From CBDFGN01 sp965247065 (lineage in GTDB: Bacteria > Bacteroidota > Bacteroidia > Cytophagales > Cyclobacteriaceae): a DNA stretch of 64,000 bases. The DNA is taken from assembly GCA_965247065.1 (NCBI GenBank), contig CBDFGN010000006.1, positions 3,782,001 to 3,846,000 of the forward strand, given 5' to 3'. The notes beneath the pieces were generated by a model that was not told the origin of the DNA, did no database searches, and saw only the letters and a program-made list of their open reading frames with translations. Below, piece by piece: positions 45,342 to 56,145 of this stretch (positions are counted from its first letter, which is position 1; each line of letters opens with the position of its first letter). A program made the position numbers and the translations under genes.

Positions 45342-46502
45342 TCACTGAAGCGAAATGCCCAGCAAGTGGTGGGTAATCTGTTTCACCTTTTCTTCAGCTC
45401 CAATATATAACCAGAAAACCAATTGATCAGAGGTGGAGGATTTGCCGGTAGATCCGCCTATGGTCTGGCCGTTGCATTCAAGCTCACCGAATCCTCCGAA
45501 TGATCCGTCATCATTGTAAATATGCACCGAATTTCCTTTGGCACCCTGCACATCCGGTGGCTCTTCGGCATACACTGAGGAGGGATTAATATAAAAATTG
45601 CATATTACCAGGTAGGCCCTTCCATCTGGCAGCTGGTTGAAATAGCTGGGCCTACCCGAAACATGGGCGGCCTTTAAGCCAACCTTATACTGTTGCTTTC
45701 CGCTGATCTTGAACTCGCTATGACCTGCTTTGCGTACATAGTGGTCTTCTGGCATGGGCTCAAAATAATCGGTATACTCGAGATGCTGGGAACTCGGGAT
45801 CAAGATCCGACCACCGGAGTTGAGCTGAACCAGGTCCCAAGCCTCGCTCATAATATCATCCGATTTGCTCTCCGAAAGATCAATCTGATGTTCGTAACCT
45901 ATGAATGCCACGTCCTGCATCAATTCGTCTTGTTTCCCCAAGAAACGTATTGGATTTGCAGCCTTTGTAATAGTTCTTTCCAGACGCAATTCTTTCTCCC
46001 CGCTAGCAATATTATAAGCCTTTAAGACCATGGCTTGGGTTAAAGTGCATTGGCCTTCCTGGGTTAGTTTCATTTGATAGTTGCCCGGATCTAGCTGCTC
46101 CGGCACTAAATATGACCCCAAAAAATCGCTCCTATCTGGTATGTTGTACTGAATTTCGGGAGCGATCCAGATCCGCTCGCCACCGATCATAAGGTCCTTG
46201 GTTTCAATCATTTGCTTGAAGCCATCCTTGTCAGCGAAAACCGGATTTATCCAGTAGATGCTGCCTTCAGATTTAGACGGAAACGGCCCTAAGATCCTGC
46301 CTCCGTACTTGGAGATGACGATGACGGCCTCCCCTTGTAAGGGCAGAACGACATAATCCAGGTTGTTTTCCTCAAATCGGGCTACTACATCCTGAAATGT
46401 AACGGGCGACGCATCCTGGCGCTCATCCTGGCCGTCCCTTCCGAGGCTGACCAGCGAGAGAAGCAGATTTATCAGCACGAGATTGGTCCATGTCTTGCTC
46501 AT
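45342..46502 (-). CDS. Exported beta-rich protein, unknown (mutarotase-like?)
   Basis: A 386-residue protein with a Sec signal (LVLINLLLSLVSLGR). It is rich in beta structure, with motifs KYGGRILGPFP, GGERIWIAPEIQYNI, LVQLNSGGRILIPSS and SVHIYNDDGSFGGFGELE. The opening region and the repeated GGRI-type turns recall aldose-mutarotase-fold (DUF4380/DUF6786-style) proteins, but I cannot confirm this. It precedes the PSD1 array by 130 bp on the same strand and follows the FGGY kinase, so it may share a transcript with either. Confidence 0.55.
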   Translation of the reverse strand: MSKTWTNLVLINLLLSLVSLGRDGQDERQDASPVTFQDVVARFEENNLDYVVLPLQGEAVIVISKYGGRILGPFPSKSEGSIYWINPVFADKDGFKQMIETKDLMIGGERIWIAPEIQYNIPDRSDFLGSYLVPEQLDPGNYQMKLTQEGQCTLTQAMVLKAYNIASGEKELRLERTITKAANPIRFLGKQDELMQDVAFIGYEHQIDLSESKSDDIMSEAWDLVQLNSGGRILIPSSQHLEYTDYFEPMPEDHYVRKAGHSEFKISGKQQYKVGLKAAHVSGRPSYFNQLPDGRAYLVICNFYINPSSVYAEEPPDVQGAKGNSVHIYNDDGSFGGFGELECNGQTIGGSTGKSSTSDQLVFWLYIGAEEKVKQITHHLLGISLQ

Positions 46503-46568
46503 TATTATAAGTTTAGGTGAATATCTGCAGGCAGTGTGTTGTTAAAATTAATAAAATAAAGTTTATGG

Positions 46569-48056
46569 TTACTGCTCTTCAAGGATCTTTTGCAGACCCA
46601 CTAGCCATGTTTCGTATGCCTGGGTGTAAGGTCTATCTGCCTCACTTTCGTAAGTCTCTATGGGAGCCTGCTGCTGCACGGCCTTGGAGACATCTCCGTA
46701 AAAACCCACTCCGACTCCAGCAGCTTTAGCAGCTCCGACAGCACCGGTAGCTTCAAAAACTTCTATTCGACAGCCTAAGGTGGATGCCATGGTTTTGGAA
46801 AATACCGGAGATTGGAACAGGTTATCATCCCCGACCCTGATCACATCCACTTTTAGCCCTATTTGCTTCAGAACTTCAATCCCGTAAGCAAACGAAAAAG
46901 CTATTCCCTCTAGGGCGGCCCTAAAGAAATGGCCGCTATGGTGGCGATTAAAATTCAATTGCTGAATACGGGAACCCACGTCTTTATTACCCAGAAGTCG
47001 TTCGGCTCCATTTCCAAATGGGTAGATCTGAAGGCCATTTGAATTTATCGGGATTGACGACACGATTCGTTCCATCTCCTCATAGGATGTGCCTTCTTTT
47101 GCCATTTCGTTCCTCAACCATTTGTATTGGATACCAGCCCCATTAATACATAGCAAAATTCCCACCCTGGGATCTTCCATGGAATGATTCACATGAGCAA
47201 AGCTATTCACCCGGGATTCCGGGTCAAACAAAAGGGTATCCACTACGCCGTAAACTACGCCCGATGTACCCCCAGTAGCGGCGACTTCTCCAGGCTCTAA
47301 CACGTTTAAAGAAAGAGCGTTATTGGGTTGATCTCCGGCCCTATAGGTTACCGGAATACCCGCTTTCAAGCTAATTTGCTGGGCCGACTCTTGAGTAAGC
47401 TCACCCTGAATGCTGAAATTGGGCAGGACCTCTGGAATTATTCTATGATCAATCCCATAGTAATCGAGAACTGGAGCTGCCACTCCGTTTTGCTTGAAAT
47501 CCCATAAGATCCCTTCGGAAAGCCCCCCGATGGTGGTGGTAGTCGCCCCCGTTAGTTTCATGGCTATGTAGTCCCCCGGAAGGAGGATCTTATGGGTTTT
47601 GTCATAAATCTCCGGCTGATTGTCCCGCACCCATTTGATCTTTGAGGCGGTGAAATTGCCGGGAGAATTCAGGAAATGCTCCAAACATGTCTTTTCTCCA
47701 ATCTGCCTGAAGGCTTCCTCTCCTATATTTACGGCTCTGCTGTCACACCATATGATTGAAGGCCGTAGCACATCTAGCGATTCATTCACCATTACCAAAC
47801 CATGCATCTGATAGGCAATACCGATGGCTTTGACGTCGCTGGCATCATAAGGGCCTCCTGAAAACAATTTCGAGCAGGCCCTACACAAATTATTCCACCA
47901 TTCTTCAGGATCCTGCTCTGCCCAACCGGGCTGGGGAGCAGAAATATCCATTTCAACCTCAGGACACTGAACGGTCGCCAATGTAACATCCTCCTCAGCA
48001 TCGTACACCGAAACTTTAATTGACGAACTACCGAGATCAAAGCCAAGCAAGAGCAT
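46569..48056 (-). CDS. xylB: FGGY carbohydrate kinase (xylulokinase-like)
   Basis: A 495-residue cytoplasmic kinase. The N-terminal FGGY domain starts GFDLGSSSIKVSVYD (phosphate-1 loop), followed by AIGIAYQMHGLVMV and IIWCDSRAV, which closely match xylulokinase. The ATP-binding C-terminal half has ATGGTSGVVYGVVD and the family FGGY signature near HSGHFFRAALEGIAFSF. Product would be xylulose 5-phosphate, which enters the pentose phosphate pathway along with the nearby epimerase. XylB is likely but the exact sugar (xylulose or a related ketose) is not proven. Confidence 0.88.
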   Translation of the reverse strand: MLLLGFDLGSSSIKVSVYDAEEDVTLATVQCPEVEMDISAPQPGWAEQDPEEWWNNLCRACSKLFSGGPYDASDVKAIGIAYQMHGLVMVNESLDVLRPSIIWCDSRAVNIGEEAFRQIGEKTCLEHFLNSPGNFTASKIKWVRDNQPEIYDKTHKILLPGDYIAMKLTGATTTTIGGLSEGILWDFKQNGVAAPVLDYYGIDHRIIPEVLPNFSIQGELTQESAQQISLKAGIPVTYRAGDQPNNALSLNVLEPGEVAATGGTSGVVYGVVDTLLFDPESRVNSFAHVNHSMEDPRVGILLCINGAGIQYKWLRNEMAKEGTSYEEMERIVSSIPINSNGLQIYPFGNGAERLLGNKDVGSRIQQLNFNRHHSGHFFRAALEGIAFSFAYGIEVLKQIGLKVDVIRVGDDNLFQSPVFSKTMASTLGCRIEVFEATGAVGAAKAAGVGVGFYGDVSKAVQQQAPIETYESEADRPYTQAYETWLVGLQKILEEQ

Positions 48057-48525
48057 TTGGAACGGGTTAAAGGATCATTATTAATCGGTTTAAGAGAGGG
48101 CCGTTTCGTCCTTCGACCCAGCCGGATAAATGTATCCCATTGTAGCCAAGAAGCTGTATCTCTAAGATTGATACCTCAATTGGAGACGAAGTTAACAAAT
48201 TGTTCATAGCCATTCTTAAAGGATGCACAAATCTTCGATGCGCGATCGCATACATAGATCCTCGGCTGGTCCTCCCAACTGCCTGATCCCTTTCCGACGC
48301 AAGGCCTTGAAGGTCGGACCGTGGTCGGGGAGGTTTGCAAAAGTCGGTCCGTGTAGGTACTTTCATTCCACCCGTTTTGTTCCTGTCGGGTATTAGGATG
48401 CAGGGAAAAGCCCACGTTAGGGCCGGGTAAAGAATTCTGAAACCCGTCATATGTATTAATACTTTGTGGACATCGATCGCTTTTAGCCGAAGTGGACAGA
48501 TACTTGCGGCAATGAACCAATTCTA
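48057..48525. other. Intergenic region between divergent sugar kinase genes
   Basis: 469 bp separating xylB (minus) from the fructokinase gene (plus), so it should hold two divergent promoters and may bind a regulator. I see short minus-strand ORFs but none with protein character and no strong palindrome. Confidence 0.5.
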
Positions 48526-49380
48526 ATGACCAATGCACCCCTTATACTGGGTATCGGCGAACTTCTTTGGGACATGTTGCCCGAGGGACGACAACTTGGA
48601 GGGGCACCCGCTAACTTTATTTATTATTGCAATCAACTCGGGATCGATTCCCAGTTGATCACTACGGTTGGAAACGATCAAAAGGGACGAGATTTAGTCG
48701 ATCAATTGAATTATGACACTTCGCTGATCACAACTAATGAAAAGCCCACCAGCCAGGTGGATGTGAAATTAACGAACGGTATCGCCCAGTATACAATCCG
48801 GGAAGAAGTGGCCTGGGATCATATTGAAGTGAATAAGGACGGGTTGGATCAGACATCCCGTTGCGACGTTTTTTACTTCGGTAGTCTGGCTCAAAGAAGC
48901 CCCGCATCCAAAAAGACGATCCATGAGTTGCTGGATATGGCTCCGGAAAGCTGCCTTAAGGTATTTGATGTCAATCTGCGCGAAGCATACTATTCTAAAG
49001 ATCTGGTCCGCGAATCACTCCAGAAGACTGACCTATTAAAGATCAATGAGGATGAACTAGCTGTGCTCTCGGAGTTTTTCGACGTGTCGGGAAGTGATCT
49101 GGATAAGATAACACATTTTCGGGATTCGTTTGATCTGAAGTGGGTAGCATTAACCAAGGGATCCGAGGGCAGTACCCTGCTTAACAAGATTGAGTCAGAT
49201 AGCAAACCTATTATAAAAACGGATGTCGTTGACACTATTGGGGCCGGTGACTCCTTCCTGGCTGGACTGGTGGTCGGGATATTAACCGGGCTTTCCATTG
49301 AGCAAGCTCACCAACAGGCATGCCAGACGGCTTCCTTTGTTTGCCGGCATAAGGGAGCGATGATCCCATTAAGCAAATGA
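48526..49380 (+). CDS. PfkB-family fructokinase
   Basis: A 284-residue ribokinase-fold sugar kinase. The start GIGELLWDMLP and LGGAPANFIYYCNQLG match the bacterial fructokinase/ribokinase N-terminus; VFDVNLREAYYS and the anion-hole/catalytic-base motif DTIGAGDSFLAG are intact. It phosphorylates fructose (probably to fructose 6-phosphate) in the cytoplasm, consistent with the GH32 enzymes that would release fructose. It converges on the epimerase gene with 24 bp between their stops. Confidence 0.9.
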   Translation: MTNAPLILGIGELLWDMLPEGRQLGGAPANFIYYCNQLGIDSQLITTVGNDQKGRDLVDQLNYDTSLITTNEKPTSQVDVKLTNGIAQYTIREEVAWDHIEVNKDGLDQTSRCDVFYFGSLAQRSPASKKTIHELLDMAPESCLKVFDVNLREAYYSKDLVRESLQKTDLLKINEDELAVLSEFFDVSGSDLDKITHFRDSFDLKWVALTKGSEGSTLLNKIESDSKPIIKTDVVDTIGAGDSFLAGLVVGILTGLSIEQAHQQACQTASFVCRHKGAMIPLSK

Positions 49381-49404
49381 ACCGAATGTCTTGGAGGGTT
49401 CGCT

Positions 49405-50085
49405 TTAATTCCCGGAACCGGGCAACTTTATAGAGTCCTCATTTGCGGACAAATCCCGGATCCAACCAAATATTTCGGCCGGATCTTCCTTGAAAATCAA
49501 CGAACCCGGGACCACGGCATCGGCACCGGCCTCTATTAATTTGGGAACGGTATGCCTCCTTATCCCGCCATCCGCCTCGATAATAACATCTAGCTTCCTG
49601 AGTTTGATAGCCTCCTTTGCCAACCTGATTTTATCATAAACTTCGGGGACAATATCCACTCCCTTGATACCTGGGTCGGTCCCGATCATTTCCACTTGAT
49701 CAATTTCATCCAGAAAAGGCATTACTTCTTCAACCGGGTCTTCCAAAGCAAGGGAAAGCCCCACCTTCATGTTCCTTTCTTTAACCAGCTGCAAAAAATT
49801 GGGGTTTTCTTGAACGGGCCCCAAATAAGCAATCAACTTTTTAACTCCAGCTTCGGCAAACATGTCAATATATTTCACCGGATCATTCACAATCAGGTGT
49901 ACGTCAAAATCTTTTTGGGTCGCAGGTCTCAGGGTCTTGACAAGGTCCGGGAAGAAAAGCAAGGTTGGCACCAGGGTTCCGTCCGCAACATCGAAGTGAA
50001 AACGATCGACATAGGGGTCTACCCTTTTTATTTCATTTTCCAGGTTCCCCAGATCTGCGGACCACGGTGATGCGGATAATTTCAT
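49405..50085 (-). CDS. rpe: Ribulose-phosphate 3-epimerase family protein
   Basis: A 226-residue TIM barrel. Family metal- and substrate-binding parts are RFHFDVADGTLVP, DVHLIVNDP, VEMIGTDPG and IIEADGGI, followed by the phosphate loop AVVPGSLIF. It interconverts ribulose 5-phosphate and xylulose 5-phosphate or a close hexulose-phosphate pair. A few positions differ from canonical Rpe (TDPGIKGVDI in place of VNPGFGGQ), so it may be a paralogue for another ketose phosphate. Its placement opposite fructokinase and xylB supports a sugar catabolic role. Confidence 0.82.
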   Translation of the reverse strand: MKLSASPWSADLGNLENEIKRVDPYVDRFHFDVADGTLVPTLLFFPDLVKTLRPATQKDFDVHLIVNDPVKYIDMFAEAGVKKLIAYLGPVQENPNFLQLVKERNMKVGLSLALEDPVEEVMPFLDEIDQVEMIGTDPGIKGVDIVPEVYDKIRLAKEAIKLRKLDVIIEADGGIRRHTVPKLIEAGADAVVPGSLIFKEDPAEIFGWIRDLSANEDSIKLPGSGN

Positions 50086-50302
50086 AGCTCTTCTTTAACT
50101 GCCAATTTACCAAAATAACGAAAGACTCGAGAAATACCTTTCCGACAACCGGCCATAGCCTTTAATCAGCATAGAACCAAAGTAAACCATAATGCTCCAC
50201 GGCCCCCAACGTTAGCTCTTTTAAGCGACTTCTTGATGATTCCTTTAGCGAAAACGTTTGGCAACAGCTTTGCCTTATTATATAGGTTGTTCCACAAAAC
50301 GG

Positions 50303-52964
50303 CTAGAACTCGATCTCCAGTATATTCGCAGATCTGGATGCCTGAGCCGACACAGAAGAAAAGCTTTTCATTCGGTTCGTGCCAGGTTCCCCAACATATA
50401 TGGAATACAATCCCGGTTTGTAGACAACAGGTTGGAAGGTAGATCCACGCAAACGCAGGGTATAGACAATTTCGTTAGTGGTCTCATCGACAACCTGGAC
50501 TACTGGATTTTCAAGTCCGGTAACCTTTATCGGGGGAAGGTTAGCGGCTCCTACCCGGTTATAGTTGTCCAGCTGGTTAATGATTACCGGCCAGCCAGGA
50601 TAGGGTCTGCCCGTTTTTGGATTCGAGTCTCTTGCCCAGTTTTCAATTTTAATGTTCCGGGATTGGCGGTTAAAACGTACGATACCATACCCTGTGGCCC
50701 GGTCATATAGCCTTGAGGGAGTTCTGCCTGAATAGATGGGATTGGAAACCGCCTTCACAGTCATCTTATTGCCGAAGCCATCCTCAAAATCGCCAGCATA
50801 ACGAGGAGCACCAGGAGAGCGATTTGCACCTGGTTCTGGCGGGAACCAACGGCGAGGCCAAACGTTAGAGACTGAAGGCACACACAAAGCGTAGCCCGCA
50901 TCTCCAAATTGGTCAATGCCGTATTGAATCGTACTTCCCAAATGTTGATCACCGGCGATATGGACGGCAAACGCCTTCCTTATTTTCTCGCAAGGCTTTA
51001 TTCCGTCCGGTTTGAGGCCAGCCGTTGGAATCAAAATCGGCTACAATCTTGTCGCCTTCGGCATACTCTCCCTCCTTCATGATCCTCAATTGGGGAACGA
51101 CCCGGTCATGAAATTCAGCGGCCGGGATAGTGGCTAAATTTGCGAAAATGGTTTGGGACAATACCACTTTCATCCAAGTCCCCTGACTCCAATCAGCGGC
51201 CCACTCGCCTAGAAATTGCAATTGCCTCTCACCCAGGAGTTCAGCCCCGCTTACATCCGATTGCGTGCTGGAGTTGAAATCCCGGTTCTGAGGCCACCCA
51301 TTATCGATTTGGGCCTGTGGCAACAGGTGCTTTGGAGCTGACTTAAATTTTCGATCTTCTATAATTGCAAAACTGATACCTCCATAGACCATTTCCGTGT
51401 AGTACACACCAATTCCCTGCAACACCGGGTTTGGATCAAAGGGCTCCGGAAAATGGGAGGTCTGGGTCCGTTGAACCATATTCACCCATTCAGGAGGCAT
51501 CTTGTATCCCCCTTCGTCATGAGCCGGGGACCCCTCCATGCCCTCTGGGGTAGCTCTCCCGTTGGCCCCCCAAATGTTGCCGTGATAGACATCATGATCG
51601 TCGGGCAAACAAATTGCTGGCCGGTCTTTCATCAGATCGGCGTAGGTCCAACCAAATAGGTACCACTTCCTCAGATAGTCAAGACTAGCTTTTTCCAAAG
51701 GGGACCTTTGGGTCCCATAACCTCCAACACCCTCGTAGATCTGGTCGCCCGAAAAGAACAGGAAATCGGGGTCTTGAATTTTTACATTGTCGACAAGATC
51801 ATTATTGGGAAAGCCTAAATCATTGTTTCCGGTGAAACCGGCCACAACCACCATTTCAGATTCCAGAGGCTCTTGTCTTATGGTTCCTTCATAATGATAA
51901 GGGCTTATCTGATTGCCACGGGCTAGAAAATTGTACACTACCCGGTATGGCGTGTCGCTGGAGGCATCCCAGCCATCGACTCGGAAAGTGGCAGTGCGGG
52001 AGAGCTGGTCGATAGCACTGCTTCCAACCGCAGTCCACCTCTGGTCGTCGCCAGTCTTAATCTCTAAAGAAACGCTCTGATCGTCATCTGATCCCATCGG
52101 AGCTATCTGGGCAGTTAATTTTACAGTTCCCCTGCTTAGGGTATGTTGAGCGAATAGTACCGGGCCAAACTTTCTTTCCGGTAACACTCTCACTTTTGTC
52201 CCTGAAATGGTCCAATCATCAAACCAAAACCTCACATTCCCAGCCCTCTCGGTGCCGGGCACGGTACCCCAGTTGGGATAATCCAGTTCTCCCCGCTCCA
52301 GGGGCATAGGGTCGATTCTGCCGTGACTGCATACTAGAGCAAGTCCGCGGTGTAGCCAATCCGAACTGACCGATCTCTGTATTTGGCCTAGCGACGCATC
52401 TTTTTGATCGCTGGCAATGAGTGTAATTTCGTAATCCTGATTTTTAGGTCTGACATTGAGCTCTAGATTGATTTTATCCAAACGGGTCTCCAGAACCGGC
52501 CCCGGCCGATCCAGGTTGCCAATGAACAATCGGCCCCGGGTGGTTATACCAGCACGCAATCCCCTTCCCCTAACCGCATTGTCCCGATAGTCGTTGAAAT
52601 CGCCTCGTATCCCTATCTTGAACCCTACCCACCCTGAATCCAAATTGCCAGTACCCGATTCAAGTCGACCCAAATTCACGCTCATCTCGAAAGATCCTGC
52701 TGTATCAGCCAATTCGTGGGTAAGTAAAAAAACATTACGATCGCCACCGCTTGAAATGCACTCTACTTGGCCTTGATTTACCTGCCAATCCTGCATGGGA
52801 TTCGCCCAATACGCAGGCCCGATCCATGTCCTTTGGGTTTGGGGCCATTGCTCTCTGAATACCGGAGCTTCCGGAGCACAGTTCGATGTGAGTCCAACAA
52901 TCAACCCAAGATAAAGGCCCAAAGTACCTTGCTCCTTATGATTTGTAATTAATGATCTAAGCAT
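50303..52964 (-). pseudogene. PhoD-like phosphodiesterase with frameshift
   Basis: The first 671-codon part (52964 to 50949) has a lipoprotein signal (GLTSNC), a lectin-like N-terminal domain (about 55-230) and a PhoD-type metallophosphatase: FFSGDQIYEG, CLPDDHDVYHGN and the SFAIIEDRKFK strand. It ends early in KALREN, stop soon after. In another frame the rest continues from RKAFAVHIAGDQHLG, supplying the late metal His, to the natural C-terminus at 50303. The two parts join if one A is removed from the AAAA run (TTTT at 50983-50986 on the plus strand). Either a recent frameshift or a homopolymer sequencing error. The intact product would be about 885 residues. Confidence 0.85.
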
Positions 52965-53055
52965 CTATAGTTTTGTTGGAATAATTCTCTATGCCTACGC
53001 CCCTTAAGATCCGTAGCCCGAAATCTTCTTTTGGGGCTTTTTCTGAGTGAGTATC

Positions 53056-54861
53056 TTATAGCCCCTTAAGGAGTTTCTCCACCTTAACATAGAAGGGATA
53101 GATCAATTGATGTGTACTCAGAGCCCGATACCAGGATTCAAATCGGTAGTCACCCGGTGTCAGGGTTATGCTCTTCAATTTTACCAGGTTCGAAGTGGTG
53201 TCGCGGTTGTTAATTGTTCTTTCAACAGTGCCGATCCTTATACTCAGATCTCCTTCAAGAGCAAGTTTGTTTTTGAAATAGCAGGAAAGAGAATACTCTC
53301 CAGGGGATGAAACCGTAACATCCCAGTATGAATATCTGGATTCTTCAGCCCAGATCCCACCTGGTACCTTGGCATCATTACGGTTCAGGGTAACCGGATT
53401 CTCAAAGTCAGTTCCTAAGTGGATTCGCGGGAACTGCCCCAGGTTGGGACTAGAAATCACATCCTTATGCCAGCTGTCAAATTCATTCTTTAGCTCCAAT
53501 AGCTTTTGATCTTGCACCCCGTTCAAGCTGTTCATCTCGTAAGGATCATCAGCGATATTAAACAGTTCAAACTCATCTGGACCAGCTTGTGCCGATGCAT
53601 GCCCCACAAGCTTATAGTCGCCCTTACGAACGGCGATATTGCGATAAGGTTGAGGGTATCCTCGGGACCAATAACTGAACATTGGTCGATCCAACCAATC
53701 GGCGCCATCCCCGGTTATGACAGGCATAATATCCTTGCCATCCAGCTTTACACCCTGAGGAAAATCCAACCCGCACAAACCGAGGATCGTAGGAAATATA
53801 TCGATGTGCCCAAATACTCCCCCAACATCCTGGTTTTGAGGCAGTCGGCTGGGAAACGTCATGAAGCAAGGCACTCTGATGCCTCCTTCGTACACGGAGC
53901 CTTTCAGACCCCTCAGCCCGGAGTTATATCTCCTTTGCTGCGGGCCATTGTCAGTAATGAAAATTACCAAGGTGTTTTCCCTAAGTCTCAAGTCGTTTAT
54001 TTGTCCAAACAAGCGCCTCAGGTTGTCATCGATATTGGAAACCATGCCATAGACCCGTCGAGCATCATCAATGTCCTTTTCGGTCATTTCGTCGGATCTA
54101 CCTTCACTTAGCTTCTCAATATTGTCCACCCGGGCATCTGCATACTCATCATGATAATCCTGAGGTAATTGAAGTGGAGTATGGGGAGCGTTGTAGGACA
54201 GGTACAAAAAGAAAGGATTGTCTTGATTGTCAGCTATGAATTTTATGGCTCCCTGGGTGAATATGTCAGAGCAATAACCCTTCTTTTTCACCTCCACTCC
54301 GTCTTCCCAAAGAGTGGGGTTGAAGTAGGCGCTATCGAATTTGAAGTAATTTGCTACGTCTCCTACTTGTCCCATGCCTCCTGACGGATGTACCAATGAA
54401 TGAGTAAACCCCTGGTCCTGAGGGCGATGAGGGTAAGTGTCACCGAGATGCCATTTACCGAACATTCCGGTAACATAGCCAGAGCCCTCGAGCGCCTCAG
54501 CCAGAGTGATTTCATTGGAAGCCATTATGGCTCCTCCGTTGTAGGTATCATAGACACCGGTTCGTAAGGAATAGCGTCCCGTCATGAGGCTTGACCGGGT
54601 GGGAGCGCAGACCGGGGAGACGTAGAAACTGGTCAGTCGAGTACTTATTCGGGCTAGCGAATCCAAAGTGGGAGTTCTTACGAAAGGATTTCCGTGAAGG
54701 CCCAGATCGCCATAACCCTGGTCATCGGTAATTACCAATATGACATTGGGCATTGGGGTCGGCGGGCCTATTTTAGAAGGCTCAGATTGAGGCCGGCAAG
54801 AGTTGATGATCACGGGGAACAGAAGTGTCCACCAGAGGGCTGTAAAATTCTTTAGGTTCAT
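53056..54861 (-). CDS. Sulfatase, lipoprotein, with C-terminal beta domain
   Basis: A 601-residue protein with lipoprotein signal (VIINSC). Metal-binding ITDDQGYGDLG, formylglycine motif CAPTR, KWHLGD and FITDNGP mark a family S1 sulfatase. After about residue 480 comes an extra beta-rich domain (SRYSYWDVTVSSPGEYSLS), which may bind carbohydrate. It hydrolyses sulfate esters outside the cytoplasm, and needs an anaerobic-type or FGE maturase not seen here. All motifs are intact, unlike the other sulfatase at 2.5-4 kb. The 53-bp gap from the divergent sequence suggests an independent promoter. Confidence 0.93.
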   Translation of the reverse strand: MNLKNFTALWWTLLFPVIINSCRPQSEPSKIGPPTPMPNVILVITDDQGYGDLGLHGNPFVRTPTLDSLARISTRLTSFYVSPVCAPTRSSLMTGRYSLRTGVYDTYNGGAIMASNEITLAEALEGSGYVTGMFGKWHLGDTYPHRPQDQGFTHSLVHPSGGMGQVGDVANYFKFDSAYFNPTLWEDGVEVKKKGYCSDIFTQGAIKFIADNQDNPFFLYLSYNAPHTPLQLPQDYHDEYADARVDNIEKLSEGRSDEMTEKDIDDARRVYGMVSNIDDNLRRLFGQINDLRLRENTLVIFITDNGPQQRRYNSGLRGLKGSVYEGGIRVPCFMTFPSRLPQNQDVGGVFGHIDIFPTILGLCGLDFPQGVKLDGKDIMPVITGDGADWLDRPMFSYWSRGYPQPYRNIAVRKGDYKLVGHASAQAGPDEFELFNIADDPYEMNSLNGVQDQKLLELKNEFDSWHKDVISSPNLGQFPRIHLGTDFENPVTLNRNDAKVPGGIWAEESRYSYWDVTVSSPGEYSLSCYFKNKLALEGDLSIRIGTVERTINNRDTTSNLVKLKSITLTPGDYRFESWYRALSTHQLIYPFYVKVEKLLKGL

Positions 54862-55003
54862 TTATCAACAAGTTTGAATTTACTGATCACGCATCCAATA
54901 CAATTTCTTTTCTTTGCCTCTTGAATCAAATATACGACATCAGCAATTTCCCTGCTACGCGGCGAATGCGAACCAATTGATAGCCGGGAAAATACAGCAC
55001 TTT

Positions 55004-55900
55004 ATGCACCACAAAATCGTAATATTGGCTGGAGGATTTTCTTCGCGTATGAAGAAATCGGAAGGCTTGAACACTTTGAGCCAAGAGGATATCGACCAGG
55101 CAAAGACAAGGAGCAAGGGGCTTCTAGGAGTCGGTGATCACGGGAGACCATTCCTGGATTACCTTCTGTACAATGTGAAGCTGGCTGGATATCAAACCGT
55201 TTACATTGTCATTGGTCCCGACGATGAGCTTTTCCAGGTGTTCTACGGCGATTTGGCCAGGGTCGCTGACATGTTTCGGGGTATAGATATTAAATTTGCC
55301 CTGCAGCATTTGCCCGAAGGAAGAGAAAAACCGGCCGGGACTGCCGACGCACTCCTGCAAACCCTTCAGCAGTATCCGGACCTATCAACCGAGCCCTTCT
55401 CGGTATGCAATAGTGACAACCTCTACTCCGTAGAAGCTCTAGTCGCTCTTAGCAACACGTCCAGCAAAAATGCCATCATCAGCTACAACCGGGATGACCT
55501 GCAATTTCCTGCGGATCGAATCGCCAAGTTTGCCGTCATGAGGGTCGATTCAAGGGGATTTTTGGTTGATATCGCCGAAAAGCCATCCCCGGAAACAATT
55601 GAGGAGTACAAGGATCACCGAGGAAGAGTGGGGGTGAACATGAACGCTTTTAAATTTGACGGAGGACTGTTCTATGGTTATCTGGAGAATTGTCCTTTGG
55701 ATCCCATTCGAAACGAGAAAGAGCTCCCGACAGCGCTGCTCAACATGATCAAAGAACATCCCCAGTCGGTCTTGGCCATCCCATTTGCAGAGCATGTTCC
55801 GGACTTATCATCCCCGGAAGACATCGCCACGGTTCGAGCTTATTTAAAAGAAAACTACCAAAACTTCAGACCTGACTTTTCCTCCCGTAAATCACTATAA
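55004..55900 (+). CDS. Sugar nucleotidyltransferase-like protein
   Basis: 298 residues from ATG 55004 (MHHKIVILAGGFSSRMKK), preferred because it puts the nucleotide-binding loop at the N-terminus; an ATG at 54914 adds 30 unlikely residues. The loop GGFSSRMKK, GVGDHGRPFLDYLLYN and the metal-binding FSVCNSDNLYS fit the NTP_transferase fold (sugar-1-phosphate + NTP to NDP-sugar). The exact sugar is unclear, and an insert (SEGLNTLSQEDIDQAK) lengthens the first loop. Cytoplasmic. It is divergent from the sulfatase. Confidence 0.85.
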   Translation: MHHKIVILAGGFSSRMKKSEGLNTLSQEDIDQAKTRSKGLLGVGDHGRPFLDYLLYNVKLAGYQTVYIVIGPDDELFQVFYGDLARVADMFRGIDIKFALQHLPEGREKPAGTADALLQTLQQYPDLSTEPFSVCNSDNLYSVEALVALSNTSSKNAIISYNRDDLQFPADRIAKFAVMRVDSRGFLVDIAEKPSPETIEEYKDHRGRVGVNMNAFKFDGGLFYGYLENCPLDPIRNEKELPTALLNMIKEHPQSVLAIPFAEHVPDLSSPEDIATVRAYLKENYQNFRPDFSSRKSL

Positions 55901-56145
55901 ATTCCTCCTTTTCTTGCTTAGATTGCTCTATTAATTTGGTCCTTTTGATGGCCAAGCACTTTATTGGGGATCAAGGTCAAAGTAAAATCATTGCGATCAG
56001 TTTTGTATCTGAACGGCCAATACCTGGAGGTGGCCTTTACCTTCACAGCGGGTTTTCAGTCCGGAGTTTCGAGGATGGACTGGGACCATAGCGAAAGCCA
56101 CTTTGTGAGTGAAACCGATCGACGCTGGAGGATTTCAAAACGCAG

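Noticed and set aside
48067..48538. Two minus-strand ORFs between the kinase genes
   Set aside because: Overlapping in different frames, no motif, no sensible start context.
53015..53045. Plus-strand hairpin with T-run resembling a terminator
   Set aside because: No plus-strand gene lies upstream, and the flanking genes run on the minus strand.
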